A stretch of DNA of 64,000 nt from Rehmannia glutinosa (GCA_016081115.2 CM071931.1:17150317-17214316); one strand, 5' to 3'. Positions 22,007-33,049 are shown, counted from the stretch's first letter. The notes: generated by a model from the letters alone, not told the origin. Made by a program: numbers and translations.

Positions 22007-22275
22007 AAAAATTAGATGTACATCGGTGTCTATTAGTAAACCAACCGGTGTTAGAGCCTTTGGTGTTAAAAGTCTGAACTTTTTAACACCGGTTTAAAAC
22101 CGTGTCTTAGAGAAAAAATATCCGCTTTCTATGGCCCTAATGTTAAAAATTTATGTATTTGACACCGGTTTTAAACCGGTGTCTTTTGATGAATAGACAC
22201 CGCATCAAAACCGGTATCTTAATGTTTTTAGAAACGGTTTTAAAAGGGTTGTTTATTTACGCAAAGACACCGACC
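22007..22275 (+). mobile_element. CACTA element 1, left terminus with subterminal repeats
   Basis: CACTACTACAAAAAATTAG is a CACTA-type terminal repeat. It is followed by several head-to-head GACACCGGTTTTAAACCGGTGTC-like subterminal motifs (22020-22270), the sort of array bound by CACTA accessory proteins. Its right end is not found; it may have extended to the Ulp1 fragment at 30240-30515. Confidence 0.7.
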
Positions 22276-22489
22276 CAAAGCTGCAAAAAAACCATATAAA
22301 TAAACAATTCATTATCTCCAAATTTGGATTCAAACAAACATATTAAAATCTTCTAAAACTACGGAATATAAAATAATAAGGGTTTGAGAATAATTATACA
22401 TGTGTTATTACAATAACTATCACTATTCTTGACTTGTTGTAGAACACAAACTAAAGGGAGCTGAAAAGCTCAGATATGTGACCTCCACC

Positions 22490-22659
22490 CAGGGGCGTAT
22501 CCTCCTTGGTAGGTAGGGGGCAAATTTTTTCAAAATTAATAATTTCTATGTATTTAATTTTAAAATTTTAATTTTAGAACTAAATAATTATTTTTTATTG
22601 ATTTAGCCCCTCCAAAATTACTTAGCCCTCCCAAAGTTACACGTCTAGCTCCGCCCCTG
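22490..22659. mobile_element. hAT-type MITE, 170 bp, with 8-bp TSD
   Basis: Ends CAGGGGCGTAT and GCTCCGCCCCTG are inverted repeats. The flanks CCTCCACC (22482-22489) and CCTCCATC (22660-22667) differ at one base. The body is AT-rich with TTTAGCCCCTCCAAAATTA near the right end. A related copy lacking a clear left end is at 60186-60323. Confidence 0.8.
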
Positions 22660-22848
22660 CCTCCATCCTCAGTAGTGAGTGACAAAACTAGGAAGAATAC
22701 AGAGAAATATGCTCTCTCTACACCTATTTCTTGATCCAATACTGAGAGTACTCCTATATATCACAATTATCTTCTAAACTAAAAAATATATATTACTTCA
22801 CATAAAAGCTTCCAGCAGGCATTATAACGTGTATAGTGGTTGCTGTGA

Positions 22849-23074
22849 TTACTGAGCTTCAAGATATCCTTTGTCTTCCAAGTATGTAACCACCTGCCCA
22901 GCCATCTCATTATGTGTAGGGCAGTTTCCATCTTTCTCTTGTATCTCAATCTAAAAACAACCACAACCTTCCGCATTTCAGAAACTTAACCGGCAAACCA
23001 TTAATAAATTATCTAAATTTTACATACCTCGCATTTCAAAGGAGGTTCATAAGGATCATCTATTCCTGTAAATC
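22849..23074 (-). pseudogene. APS kinase (adenylyl-sulfate kinase) 3' fragment, two exons
   Basis: APS kinase phosphorylates adenosine 5'-phosphosulfate to PAPS in sulfur assimilation. Exon 23074-23028 (after TTGCAG, before GTATGT) encodes FTGIDDPYEPPLKCE, the highly conserved C-terminal motif of the family. Exon 22950-22849 (after TTTTTAG) continues in phase with IEIQEKDGNCPTHNEMAGQV and VTYLEDKGYLEAQ, then TAA. Splice sites and frame are intact here, but no kinase core, P-loop or upstream exon is found to the right as far as 24060. The fragment sits inside CACTA element 1 and is best explained as captured sequence. Confidence 0.85.
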
Positions 23075-23083
23075 CTGCAAACA

Positions 23084-24084
23084 ACGTAAAACTCTGTTTA
23101 AAAAACCACTCAATGGATTCCTACTCCTGGATGCTGAAAGACGATACACACCTTTAATCTTCCCAGCTCATATATATATAGGGGCAGTTCAAAGTAAAGA
23201 GAATCCCCTCATGCTATCATTAGCATAACAATTGTCACATCCACTACCATCAAGTTATTATACTAGAGCATGATCTTCCTAGTTCCTAGTGAGATGATAC
23301 CAAGGTTTCACAAATGCAGCATAACCCATCTTCAGCTTTATGTTTAAAAAAGGAGTGATTGTTATTTGTAAGGCAAACATTCAGCAGCTTAACCTCATGT
23401 AAGGCAAAGACAATCCTAAACTAATCTAGGTTTCTTGAATTCAGAGTAAGAACTTTAAGAGCAGCAAGAACATGAACTTCAACTAACATGTACACCAACT
23501 TTTACCTAAATATGAAATAAAATGATGAGGAGCAACGAAACTGATACACGTAAATAAAATGACAATTCACGCACCAGGAAAATTGATGAAAAGAAATGTA
23601 AACAAATTCAAAGTAACCAACATATCAGGCTCCTTTAGAACATCTCCTACTTCCGGAACGGGATAAAGGAGAATACATAAAGGAACTAAGGATGAGAAGT
23701 ACAAATGCTCTTCCACAACGTGGGTTACTGAAGAGCTAGAGCTGTAAGGGGCACTCTCTTGGGACGACCTCTTTTGGGCAGAAATAGTAGACCCTAGCAA
23801 TGCAACCCTTCTCAATTTAAGCAGAAATCATGCCTCTTATATATAATATAAGGGTGAGCCCCTTCCCCTAAGTAGTGCGAGGGTAAACAGTCAAGTAGCT
23901 GCTTTGCCTGTTTCGTTTGGGAATCAAAGAATTCTTTTTGATGAGTCCCTTTTCGGCCAAAGTAAGTCCAACTTGGGATATATTAAGTGTGCAAACTTTG
24001 CCTCCTTTTTCTATGTGGGATGGAGCATTTCTCATTCTCACATTTTCCATTTTCCATACCATTTACTTGTATTATGTGGCTAAC
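23084..24084. other. Non-coding stretch between APS kinase fragment and Copia LTR remnant
   Basis: It probably holds the intron of the captured APS kinase fragment on the left. Minus-strand ORFs at 23567-23815 and 23868-24062 show no recognisable motifs. I see no further transposon end. Confidence 0.4.
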
Positions 24085-24142
24085 TTCTAGCATTAATTTC
24101 TCATTCACCCGGAATTGGTTTTGAGAAATTCTAAATGCTATT
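24085..24142. repeat. Copia LTR remnant, left part (continues at 27799-27905)
   Basis: The sequence TTTTGAGAAATTCTAAAT resembles 55360-55380 in the Copia LTR. The continuation after CACTA element 2 (ATTTGGTCAAAATCGGGTCA, then ACACCCA) matches 55450-55490. CACTA element 2 is therefore nested in an old LTR of this Copia family. Confidence 0.6.
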
Positions 24143-24686
24143 CTACTACAAAATATGAATTTAACAACGCCATTTTACATCGGTTAAGAAAGGAACCGAT
24201 GTAAAAAAAAGCCCGGTGGCATAATTGTTAATAAAAAAGGATATTTACAGCGGTTCTAAAATAACCGCTATAAAACTAGAAATTTAAAAATTTTCACAGC
24301 AGTTCACTGAACAACCGCTGTAGAAATTTTTATTCTACAGCGGCTCAGGAAACAATCGATGTACAATTTATTATATCTCTTTTGCCCGTTCAGATTTCCA
24401 TCTCCTTTTTCTCTCTTTTCATCTTAGGCGTCGGCTCTCTTGCCCACACTGGTAAGTTTCTTTCCCCCTCTTCTAGATCTCTCTTTCGCCCCTCTCTTTT
24501 TACTCTATTTTTTCTTATTCTCCTTTCTCACAAGCTGCAGTCATCCGCCCTATTTTTACCACCACATTGCCGTTGCCGCCACTCCATCCCCGTCGGTAAG
24601 CCTTGGTTGAAATAGAGATAGTACTGACCTTTGTTTTTTAGGAGTATGGTTTTCGGTTTGTTTTCATTCCTTTGAGTCACGCTGTC

Positions 24687-24812
24687 AAGGTGGTGCTGAT
24701 CGATGACTCTGCCATTGGCAAGTCTCAAATACTCTTCGGCTTTGTGCGGAATGAGTTCAGCTTGGACTCGAAAGCCACGATTGGTGTCGAATTTCAGACG
24801 CGCACTCTCTTT
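24687..24812 (+). pseudogene. RABA-type small GTPase exon fragment captured in CACTA element 2
   Basis: The frame encodes VKVVLIDDSAIGKSQILFGF followed by VRNEFSLDSKATIGVEFQTR. This is the N-terminal G1 to switch I region of plant RABA (Rab11) GTPases, which act in membrane trafficking. The conserved P-loop GDSAVGKS is altered to DDSAIGKS, losing the first glycine. Switch I TIGVEF is intact. The rest of the G domain (WDTAGQE, NKxD) is not found in frame nearby. A splice-donor-like GGTAAGCC at 24594-24601 lies upstream. It is a transduplicated fragment rather than a working gene. Confidence 0.85.
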
Positions 24813-25199
24813 ATCCTGCACTTTTTCCTGATTGTCCCTTTTCATTTTTGTATTGTTTTGGATTTACTTTTCTATTTCGAAGTCAGGCTGGCCATGTTTT
24901 TGTAAAATAACTTTTGGTTATACATTTTAAGATTTTATTGATTATTTATTGGGATTGATGTTTAATTCTTAATTATTGATTTTTATGTTGTAATAACTTT
25001 GCTTGATTAAATAGAGACGATTACTACTTTTTGCATTACATTCAAGACTTGTGTGAGAAAGTTTGTAATTTTTCTCAAAGGTTTTATACTTCATTTGGTA
25101 GTTGCTTGTTTGCATCCTGGGAATATGATATGTGGTTTGTCATCCTTTTTTATTTACTCTGTTTTTCTATCTCATTTTCTTCACTCCATCTCTCTGTCT

Positions 25200-25327
25200 C
25201 TTGCGGCCACAGATTTAAGATTTTCTACTCCGCTATTCGTCCGCGTCTGACCCACGCCAATGACATCCGCGTCCACCGCTTTCTCATCCAGAAAAGCCTC
25301 CCACCGCAGTGCTCTACTAAATACTAG
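25200..25327 (+). other. GC-richer coding-like island inside CACTA element 2, unrecognised
   Basis: A short plus-strand frame (FYSAIRPRLTHANDIRVHRF, then LIQKSLPPQ) is GC-richer than its surroundings and ends at TAG 25325-25327. I do not recognise the family. It could be a second captured exon, possibly from the same donor gene as the RABA piece. Confidence 0.3.
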
Positions 25328-25456
25328 GTGAATTTCCATGTTTCAGAAGCCAACTGCCTTTTTTTATATAAATTATTGGGAGACCATAAACCCTTCTTAT
25401 GCATAATGGTTAAGACTTGTTGTATTCTAATTACATAACTTAATAGTAGATTAATC

Positions 25457-25492
25457 ACACACACGCATATATGTGTGTGTGTGTGTGTGATT
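25457..25492. repeat. (CA)/(GT)n microsatellite
   Basis: CACACACACGCATATATG followed by a (TG)n run inside CACTA element 2 forms a near-palindromic dinucleotide tract. Confidence 0.8.
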
Positions 25493-27798
25493 TATTTATT
25501 ATTGTTGTCTCTGTTATTCAATTCAAATTAACCAAATTAGGATTGAGCTTTGGTTATCATAGATTTACTAGTTTCCGTGATCCAGACAAATTTGGTGGGC
25601 TCAAAAGTTGATGTAAACCTTAAAGTTAATGAGACCTAAAGTTGTTCTTTGCTGGTAATGGTATTGTTCCATTATAGAATATTGTGCTGGTGCATTTTAT
25701 TATGAGACTTTGAATATCAGGTGGTTGTTTTGCATATGATATGTGGCTGATTTCTCGTCATAATTTAATTTAACATTAGGAAATCCCTTCAACATTTTAA
25801 AAATTGCTACTTTTCCAAGTGAATACAATTCAAGAGTGAGAAGTGATACTTTTTTATTCTTAGGGTGGAAATTGACAAATATTTAGTTATTTACAGGGTG
25901 CAAAATGCAAATTTTGCCAGAGGTTGGTTTCTCTCCCCAGCAAATCTGAAAATTACTAGTTTGTTATTATGGGCCTTATGGTTGATCCTGATACATCTGT
26001 ACCTGATGCCTGTCATTTCTAATTCCATCATGGTTTTTAGGCTCAGCAGAAGCTGGTAAGGAAAATTTCCACTTTTCATTTTCATAAGGAGAGGATCCTT
26101 TACCATGGTGGAATGCCAGCTCAAAGGTATATATTGGAGTTGGTTGTGATTCTTGTAGGGTATGTTACTAACTTTGACAATCCAGTGTATTTATCTGATG
26201 GTCACTGTTTGAGTAATTTGAACTTTCTTTGGGTTTCAACTCTCCCCTCTCTTACTCGTTTTTTTTACCTTATTCTCATCATTGACAGACTGTCGCCTGC
26301 CCCTGTTTTGACCACCAAGTCATCACGGCCGCCACTCCTTCCCATTGGTAAGCCTCTCTTATCAACTAAGTTAGTTTGTGCAAGGATACATTTGGTTGCT
26401 GGTTTAATAATATACAGTCTGACTTCCATTGGGATTTTGAGTTGTAGATTCATAAGAGATTATGTGGTGGTGGTCTTACATGTTTTTATAATGAATAAGT
26501 TTGTTTTTATACAATTGTAATTTCAACTTGTGAACTGTTTTGAAAAAATTGACTTAAATTATTATATGCATTGTTGGTCTGCAAATTTGATGTGAGAATG
26601 GAAGCAGGATCGTGTGTATATGTATAGTGCTTATAGAGTATTATAATTAGTTTGTGTGCTTTTCCTAGTAATATCACTTTTCTGTATTGCTTGTCCTGTA
26701 GTAGATGTCTATATAAATTTGTTCATCAGTCAAATTCATATGCAAAAGGCTACTATATGAAAACTAGTAGCTTATGATAATCATTCCAACTTTCATACAG
26801 AATGCATTATTCCCACATTTTTTTGTTCAAATATACATACCTTTTTTTTCTCTAAGTACAGCCAAGTGATGCATTTGAAGGTGTAAATTATTTTGTTTGT
26901 TTTTTTCTTCTTCTGAGATCATCCTTTATAGAGATAATTACAAAACCCCCTAGGTTTGAGATAGCATTGGTTTATGGACAGGTTGTATCCTAACGTGATG
27001 GATTTATATGTGTGTGTCTGTGTGTAGTCTACTTTTCATACTTAATGTGAAATGTGTGCTCACTTTATGCTCTTATAGAAAGGACCATTATTTGTTTTAT
27101 AGGGATTAACGTTGATCTTTTTGGAATTTCTTCTAGGTTGATTTATAAAGAAGCTAGGAATCGAAACTACCAAGCAGACATATGGTATTTTGAAGCAACC
27201 AATTAATCTTGTATCGATTACCTAGTGTATTATGTTTAAAGGATCTTATATTGTAGAATATGATGATCCGTTTTGTTGTTAAATGCTCGACTTAATATTG
27301 GAATATTGTTATATTGCTTGTACATGGTATTTCGATGATTGTCGTTGTATTGATGGTATATGGTATTTTGGCTTAATTGTTGTGTATATATGTATTCTGG
27401 TTTAGTTGATGTTCTTGCTCTGGGGCAACATATTGTTTTATAATTATATATATATAGGTGTTGGATGTGTAGGGCGTATATTGTAAATCTGGATTTTTTT
27501 TACGTTTTACATCGGTTACTACAATAACCGACGTAAATAGCAAACACATTACATCGGTTGCTGCAAAACAAACGATGTAGAATACCAACTTTCTACATCG
27601 GTTACCGATGTTACTTTTGTCTCTCTGGTGAACATCTACATCGGTTATAAATACAACAGATGTAGAATCGATTTTCTACGTCGGCTGTAGAACCGATGTA
27701 AGAAAGTCCTATTATCCACATCGCTGGATTCAACATCCGTTGCAAAACCGATGTAAAACGTACTGCATAACCGATGTTAAATTCCAGTTTTGTAGTAG

Positions 27799-27905
27799 AT
27801 CTCTTAGTAGAATTTTTACAAATAATTTATTTCATTTTTCACTAATGGAAACCACTTAATTATTTGGTCAAAATCGGGTCAACACCCATTTTCCAAGACC
27901 AAATT
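27799..27905. repeat. Copia LTR remnant, right part
   Basis: TTTTTCACTAATGGAAACCA and ATTTGGTCAAAATCGGGTCA resemble the terminal 170 bp of the right Copia LTR at 55330-55506. It resumes the LTR broken by CACTA element 2. Confidence 0.6.
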
Positions 27906-28480
27906 CCAACATACTTTAAATATTTTGGCTACTTTCCCATCTTTGATTGTGTTTTTATTCAATATTAACTTTACATAATTGCATATTCAACCTGGACACA
28001 ACTGCAACAAGAACATAGACCTATATTGAACTTTTGTTATTGACAACAGAGACATAGATAAACATGACATCAAACCTAGTAGTTCAAACTCTTAAGACAA
28101 AATTGAAAACATAAAACCACACAATATACAGGGTGTACATGAGTTAAATGTCCAAACAGTTCATAAAAATTACACCAGTTACATGCCCATCATTCGTCTC
28201 CTTGTTCACCTCCATAGTGCCGGCATTCTTGGTGTTGCTCTTTGTTTATGCCCTGTCTAAGAAAATTCCAAAGTAGAGATACCAAGAACTAGTAGCATGA
28301 TGTTAATGGATTTCCAAGCTGCTAAATTAGTTTGTATTTTATGTGGATAAGGGATTGCTTGTCTTGTGTGTGCATATATAGTTGTAATCTTGTGCAGTTG
28401 GCAAAAACTGGTTCTATCCTGTGTTTATTCTGTAAAGTTGTTGATAAATTATGTGGTTGGTTGAAATGACATTCCATACC
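27906..28480. other. Non-coding stretch left of the Pumilio fragment
   Basis: AT-rich. It may include 3' flank of the captured Pumilio-like fragment. No motif recognised. Confidence 0.35.
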
Positions 28481-28619
28481 TTAGCCTTTGCCTACAAGGG
28501 TTAGTGGTATACATAAAGTAGCTTGTTGCGCCTGACCGTGGATGGGCACACGGGAATCACTAAATATGTAATGAAAATGAACAAGCAGGATGTTTGCAAA
28601 CTGATCTCGTAGGATTTTC

Positions 28620-28935
28620 AAAGAAGACATACTTTGATCTAACATCTTAGTAACAAGATGAACTGCATAAGTGTTGCTTGCAAGAGCAATAAAATGAGGC
28701 CGAAGCTCCGTGAGCACAACATTTCTTTCATCTTGTGTACAATGTTTAACACAAATCTGTAATTCAAGAAAACAAAAAAAGCATTACAATAAATATAGAA
28801 AGTTCAAAAATAAGGTAATGGTGGTGGGTTAACGTATCGGAGATGGTAGGCATGGAAACTCGAAGAACACGAGATGAAACATGAGAGCTTGCAATTTCGA
28901 GAAATCTTCCCTTTCATCTTCTTTAGTGCTTGATT
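28620..28935 (-). pseudogene. Pumilio 24-like (PUF-domain) gene fragment, two exons
   Basis: PUF proteins bind RNA through helical repeats; the Pumilio 24 type acts in nucleolar pre-rRNA processing. An exon starting at 28756 (after TTACAG) encodes CVKHCTQDERNVVLTELRPH and FIALASNTYAVHLVTKMLD, a PUF-repeat signature. An upstream piece near 28935-28860, in the shifted frame, gives EIASSHVSSRVLR. Together they match two successive PUF repeats. The frame between and after the pieces is broken (after MLDQS the sequence no longer looks PUF-like). Exons on either side are absent. It lies in the same region as the captured APS kinase fragment and on the same strand. Confidence 0.72.
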
Positions 28936-29798
28936 TACCCACCTAACACATGCCCCAAAAAGAATATTAATCCACAAAAATTGTGGTAAAGAAAAAATAA
29001 ATTGCTATTTTTTAATTCAAGGGATAGAAAGAGCAGATGAAAATTTAACTCCATTGCTAAATAAAGAACTAAAAACCAAAAAAATAAAATAAGATGATGT
29101 CAAATTTCTTCAAATTGTTTAATACTAAAGGCCAAATCAAGCATGCTCCAATATCTTCATTTCAGTAAAATACAAATGCTCTTCTGTGAGGATACTCCCA
29201 TCCGATGTTCTTTCAAATATTTGAATTCTTTCTTCACACTCCCAAAGTCTTGATTTGGTACAATGTGCTTAAAACATCTGATGAAACTAATATTCATGCC
29301 TCTACAGTAAGATTAAGATTAGGGCCTTGTTGAGTTGCCTTCTTGTTTTAATTTGAAGATAAGGACTAGTTGTACATACTAAAGCTCACAGTTTCATATT
29401 ATGTATCCAACTTGTAACATATTCCTATATATGTGAAAACAGGACTTGAGAATACAAAACAAAGTAAACAGTGAATCTAATCCAATATCCTATACTAATT
29501 TTCAACCAAGCAACACCCTTTGATCAATTCAATGAAAACACAAGAAAATACAAGTAACGGTCGTTTCTAACTCAAAAACTATACGCAAACAGTACCAAGA
29601 ACATGCATGTAAGTTGAGTTGTAGTCTACAAAATAAACGTAAAGTTTGTCGCTCCTAAAGACACCACAAATTCTACGTTTGTAAACAACATAGTATAAAA
29701 TTGAGACCTTATTAACATGATATGAGCAAGAGTAGTAGAACCCTTGAAAACAAAATGGAGAATATATGACAGTGAAAAATATAGCATCTTACTTAAGG

Positions 29799-30080
29799 TC
29801 ATGCCGGTTGATTGTTCAAATCGAACGGCCTTTGAGGCTGATCATTGGAAGAAGAAACACTTTCTAATATTTGATCGAATACACTCTCAACATCCAGACT
29901 TTTCTCTTCTTTAGCTGCAATAGTACTTTTCGTAAATGAACAAAATACAAAATCAGTGCAGTAATCTTTGATAAAATTCTTGAACTTGTCGGCAAGTCTG
30001 TATTCTTTCAAGATCCATTTCTCATCCTGATCTTTTCAAAGATGCAGGGTGATATGGACATTTTCATTCTTGTAATAGTC
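29799..30080 (-). pseudogene. NAC-like C-terminal exon fragment (tentative)
   Basis: After a TTTGCAG acceptor near 30080 the frame reads DYYKNENVHITLHL, a stop, then KDQDEKWILKEYRLADKF, CTDFVFCSF and finally RPFDLNNQPA with TGA. The W-x-L-x-EYRL and FVFC spacing resembles NAC subdomains D and E. It is clearly not a copy of the NAC genes at 2039 or 57398. It could be another protein; I saw no NAC subdomains A-C next to it. Confidence 0.45.
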
Positions 30081-30239
30081 CTGCAAATTAAAACACCAAA
30101 CTTTCAATAATAGGGACATATATCGTGAGGAACTTGCAATAAGTCCATTTTCCAACCACTATTGAAGTGCAATAAAGGAATTAGCAATTGTTGGGTTGAA
30201 TCTTGAAACACAAGAAAAGACTATGAACGAAATACCTAT

Positions 30240-30515
30240 TCACTCATGTATATGGGTTTGGACGCATTCTACCCACTCCGATCACACTTCATCGATTTGA
30301 TCTTGAGAATACTCAACATTTAAGAACTGTGAGAAAACATATGTTATATAATTGACTCATATTATTAAACATTTACAAAAAAACATAAGAACACCAAATT
30401 TTAATATAATTTTACCATTGATCGCAATGACGTCATATCTGTAGTTGAATCTTCTACAATCTGCCTCATGTACCGCATCACAAAATAACTGCATTGGAAT
30501 GCATCGGATTGAAGA
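30240..30515 (-). pseudogene. Ulp1-like cysteine protease end of a CACTA ORF
   Basis: Exon about 30515-30416 encodes QSDAFQCSYFVMRYMRQIVE, the region around the catalytic cysteine of the Ulp1/C48 protease domain carried by many plant CACTA elements (usual form ECGYYVMR). It ends at a GTAAAA donor. Exon 30326-30240 after an ACAG acceptor reads FLNVEYSQDQIDEV, TGA, then SEWVECVQTHIHE. The TGA (30284-30282) replaces an expected Arg codon (CGA to TGA). The Gly after the Cys is Ser here. It is truncated on the right only 18 bp before CACTA element 3. I infer it is the coding remnant of CACTA element 1. Confidence 0.75.
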
Positions 30516-31039
30516 GAAGCCTATGATTGAAACACTACAAGAAAACTGTTGATATACACCACCAAAAAGACACCGGTTTTATGACTTTACTGCTGTCTCT
30601 TTCCATATAATAGCGGTTTTGTAAGAAACCAGTGTCTAATTAGTGTTGTCGTTTGATAAACAACAGTGGTTTCCTAGAACCGGTGCCTATTGTAAAAAAA
30701 TTCCCAAATAGACACCGATTTTGGCATCGGATATCGAAACCGATGTCTATTTATATAAATTATTTTAGATTAGACACCAATTGTTTTGACATCATTCCAA
30801 AACTAGTGTCTATACTATTTTAGAAACCAGATCTTTCGACACCTGTCTAAAGAACTGGTGTCTTTATTTTTTAACTAGATCTTTAGAACCAGTTCTACAA
30901 CCGGTGTCGTTATGGCCCTAAGTAATTAGGTTATTAGTGGAAAAATATTAAAAGTTGTAAAATCTTCCTCTCCAAACCGTCTAACAACCTATCTCTATAA
31001 TGACTCCAGCTCGATCCAGTCAATTCTCCACCGGTGCTA

Positions 31040-31340
31040 GTGAACTCCTCCCGAGCTCGAGGCTGACGAGCTCACCACCGACGACGCCTGTTCTCTTTAC
31101 CACCGTCTCCAGCTTCTGAAGCCGCGACGTCGCTAGCCGAGTTGTCACCTCCGGCTCCAACTTTTTCCCCTTCTACCGAGGCACCAACAAATGCGCCAAA
31201 ACCTATAAAGAAGAAGAGCCGGAAGCATACGACTCTAGCTCTGGCTCCCGAGCTGCTCGGCCCACTGGCTCCACCAAGCGAAGCTCCTGGACCTAGCGCC
31301 GACTCCATTTCTCTTAGTCCTACGGCACTCAACGATGAGG
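31040..31340 (+). other. Coding-like island in CACTA element 3, unrecognised
   Basis: GC-rich sequence with a Pro/Ser/Ala-rich plus frame (APTFSPSTEAPTNAPKPIKK, KSRKHTTLALAPELLGPLAP) that ends in a donor-like GATGAGGTACAT at 31335. It looks like a captured 5' exon. The encoded low-complexity peptide does not identify a family. Confidence 0.35.
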
Positions 31341-32114
31341 TACATACTTTTAGATTTAATCCTTTGTATTTTATAACTTGCGCTCGATCCTGGATCGGTA
31401 TTGCGTATCTAGATCTGGACTATATTCTCATTTCCTGTCAAATTTTTTGGTTGTGGTATGCATCTCTTCCCTTTTCTTTTCCTTTGGTTTTGTGTAGATG
31501 AACATTGTTAAATTCTTGATATCTATTAAATTGAATGCAAAAATTGGTATTGTAAAAGTTTGATGTTTACAAATTCTACCATTTTTCAAAAACTTGAAGG
31601 CACTTCGGGTAGCTTGTCCTCGCAGGATATTGCTACCATGATTTGAAAAAATATGTAATGGCCCGAACATTTTCGTTCTAAATCCCCAATCTATATGCAT
31701 TTCCTCTCTTTTGTGCTCTTGTGTCCCTTGTGCCTTGTGTTTGAGAAACATGCTTGGTTGATTTTCTTTTCTTCCTGCTAATCCAGAAATGTGGCACCAC
31801 GAGTTATTGAACTGCAATGAAACTCAATTTTTTCATCATACTAACAATGTACTTTCTAATTAGACAAGAGATATCATTCAACAGTGATTTGGATTTGGAT
31901 ATAAGCAATTCTGGTAAGTAGAAATTTTTTTTGGTACGCAAGAAAAACCACATTGATTTCAACATTAATTGTCATGTTGCAGACCCAAGCGATGATCGAT
32001 ACCCTCACTGAGCTTTAGAGAAAGGTAATCTAAGCTTGTCTAACTTACATCTTATCACTGTTAATTTAGCGTTTTGGTGCATGTGTATATCTTATTTTGA
32101 TTTTTGATTATGCT

Positions 32115-32222
32115 TAGGAGCCCCAATGCTCAAGATGTGGGCTATGGTAGACAACCAACTCAACATCAGGGTGATGTATTCTTTCATCCTCTCGACTGTG
32201 AACCCACTCTACAGATTGGGTA
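32115..32222 (+). other. Short exon-like island in CACTA element 3, unrecognised
   Basis: Between an AG-like acceptor (CTTAG 32112-32116) and a GGTAAGC donor (32218-32224) the frame reads APMLKMWAMVDNQLNIRVMY, SFILSTVNPLYRL. This looks like an internal exon of a captured gene, but I do not recognise it. Confidence 0.35.
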
Positions 32223-33049
32223 AGCGTTCGCTCTTTCATCTTACTCATATTGTAGTTATGCAAAGCCCTTAATCTTATATTATACATTGATTTAGTGCAC
32301 TATCATTAGCATATTTGAACATGATATTGGAGTGCTTGACAACTGCCCTCAATGAAAGAATTAGTGTAGCTTTGAGAACACTTGTTAGACATTTTGTGAA
32401 ACACTTGCTAGATACGTTTCGTTAAATGCTTGATATTGTTTTATTCAATATTTGCAGACATGTACTAGATACAATCACTTGAATGTCATGTTTTGTTTTA
32501 ATTAGTTATATGTTGTTTTCTTGTATTGTGTTTTGCTTTTTGCATATATGAAATCAAAATTTATATTATCACAGGTGAAAAAATAATAGACACCAAATAG
32601 AAAATGCATTAGTCGCGGTCCAAAATTACAATGGTTTTTATGGCTTGTAAAATTGTTTTAATACTTCAACACCACAACGAATTTGATCTGTTGTTGAAAA
32701 TGTTACAAAGTACAACGATTTTAAAGCCTTGTAGAATTGTTGTGATACTTTAAAACCACAACAGATATTAACCGTTGTGGAAATCCGTTGTTGTATTTCA
32801 TAATTCCAAAACAGTTACAAACCGTTGTCTTTTAGCATCTAAAGACAACATATTTTAACCGTTGTCTTATTATTACCGACAACGGATTTAAACCCTTGCG
32901 GAGTGCGGGATTTGGGTTGTCACTCCTCTCCTAGAGGATTAGAATCATCACTAGGAAAGACAGATGTCCTATAAGCTGTAGAAGAAGTGTGGGAAATATG
33001 CCCCCAGCTGGTGTGGAGATACCTCTGGGTCATCAAAAAAAATAATGGC

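Larger units (their letters stand above)
24143..27798. mobile_element. CACTA-like element 2 (3.7 kb) carrying a RABA GTPase fragment
   Basis: Left end CTACTACAAAATATGAATTT and right end AAATTCCAGTTTTGTAGTAG are inverted copies of a CACTA-type TIR. Subterminal arrays of ACATCGGTT/AACCGATGT and ACAGCGGTT motifs occupy 24165-24370 and 27500-27785. There is no transposase, so the element is non-autonomous. It contains a RABA exon and an internal duplication (24550-24605 resembling 26305-26355, both with GCCGCCACTCC and GGTAAGCC). No clean 3-bp TSD is visible. It is nested in a Copia LTR remnant. Confidence 0.8.
30533..32905. mobile_element. CACTA-like element 3 (ends only partly defined)
   Basis: The left terminus CACTACAAGAAAACTGTTG is followed by GACACCGGTTTT/AACCGGTGTC subterminal repeats (30570-30910). 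The right side (32590-32900) has CCGTTGTGG/AACCGTTGTC repeats of a different word, and no GTAGTG end is seen. It may therefore be two truncated elements fused. The interior has exon-like islands (31040-31340, 32115-32222). Confidence 0.6.

Noticed and set aside
28481..28717. Complete small protein MLTELRPHFIALASN...
   Set aside because: The reading frame begins in the middle of a PUF repeat and its upstream exon is in another frame, so it is a fragment and not a separate gene.
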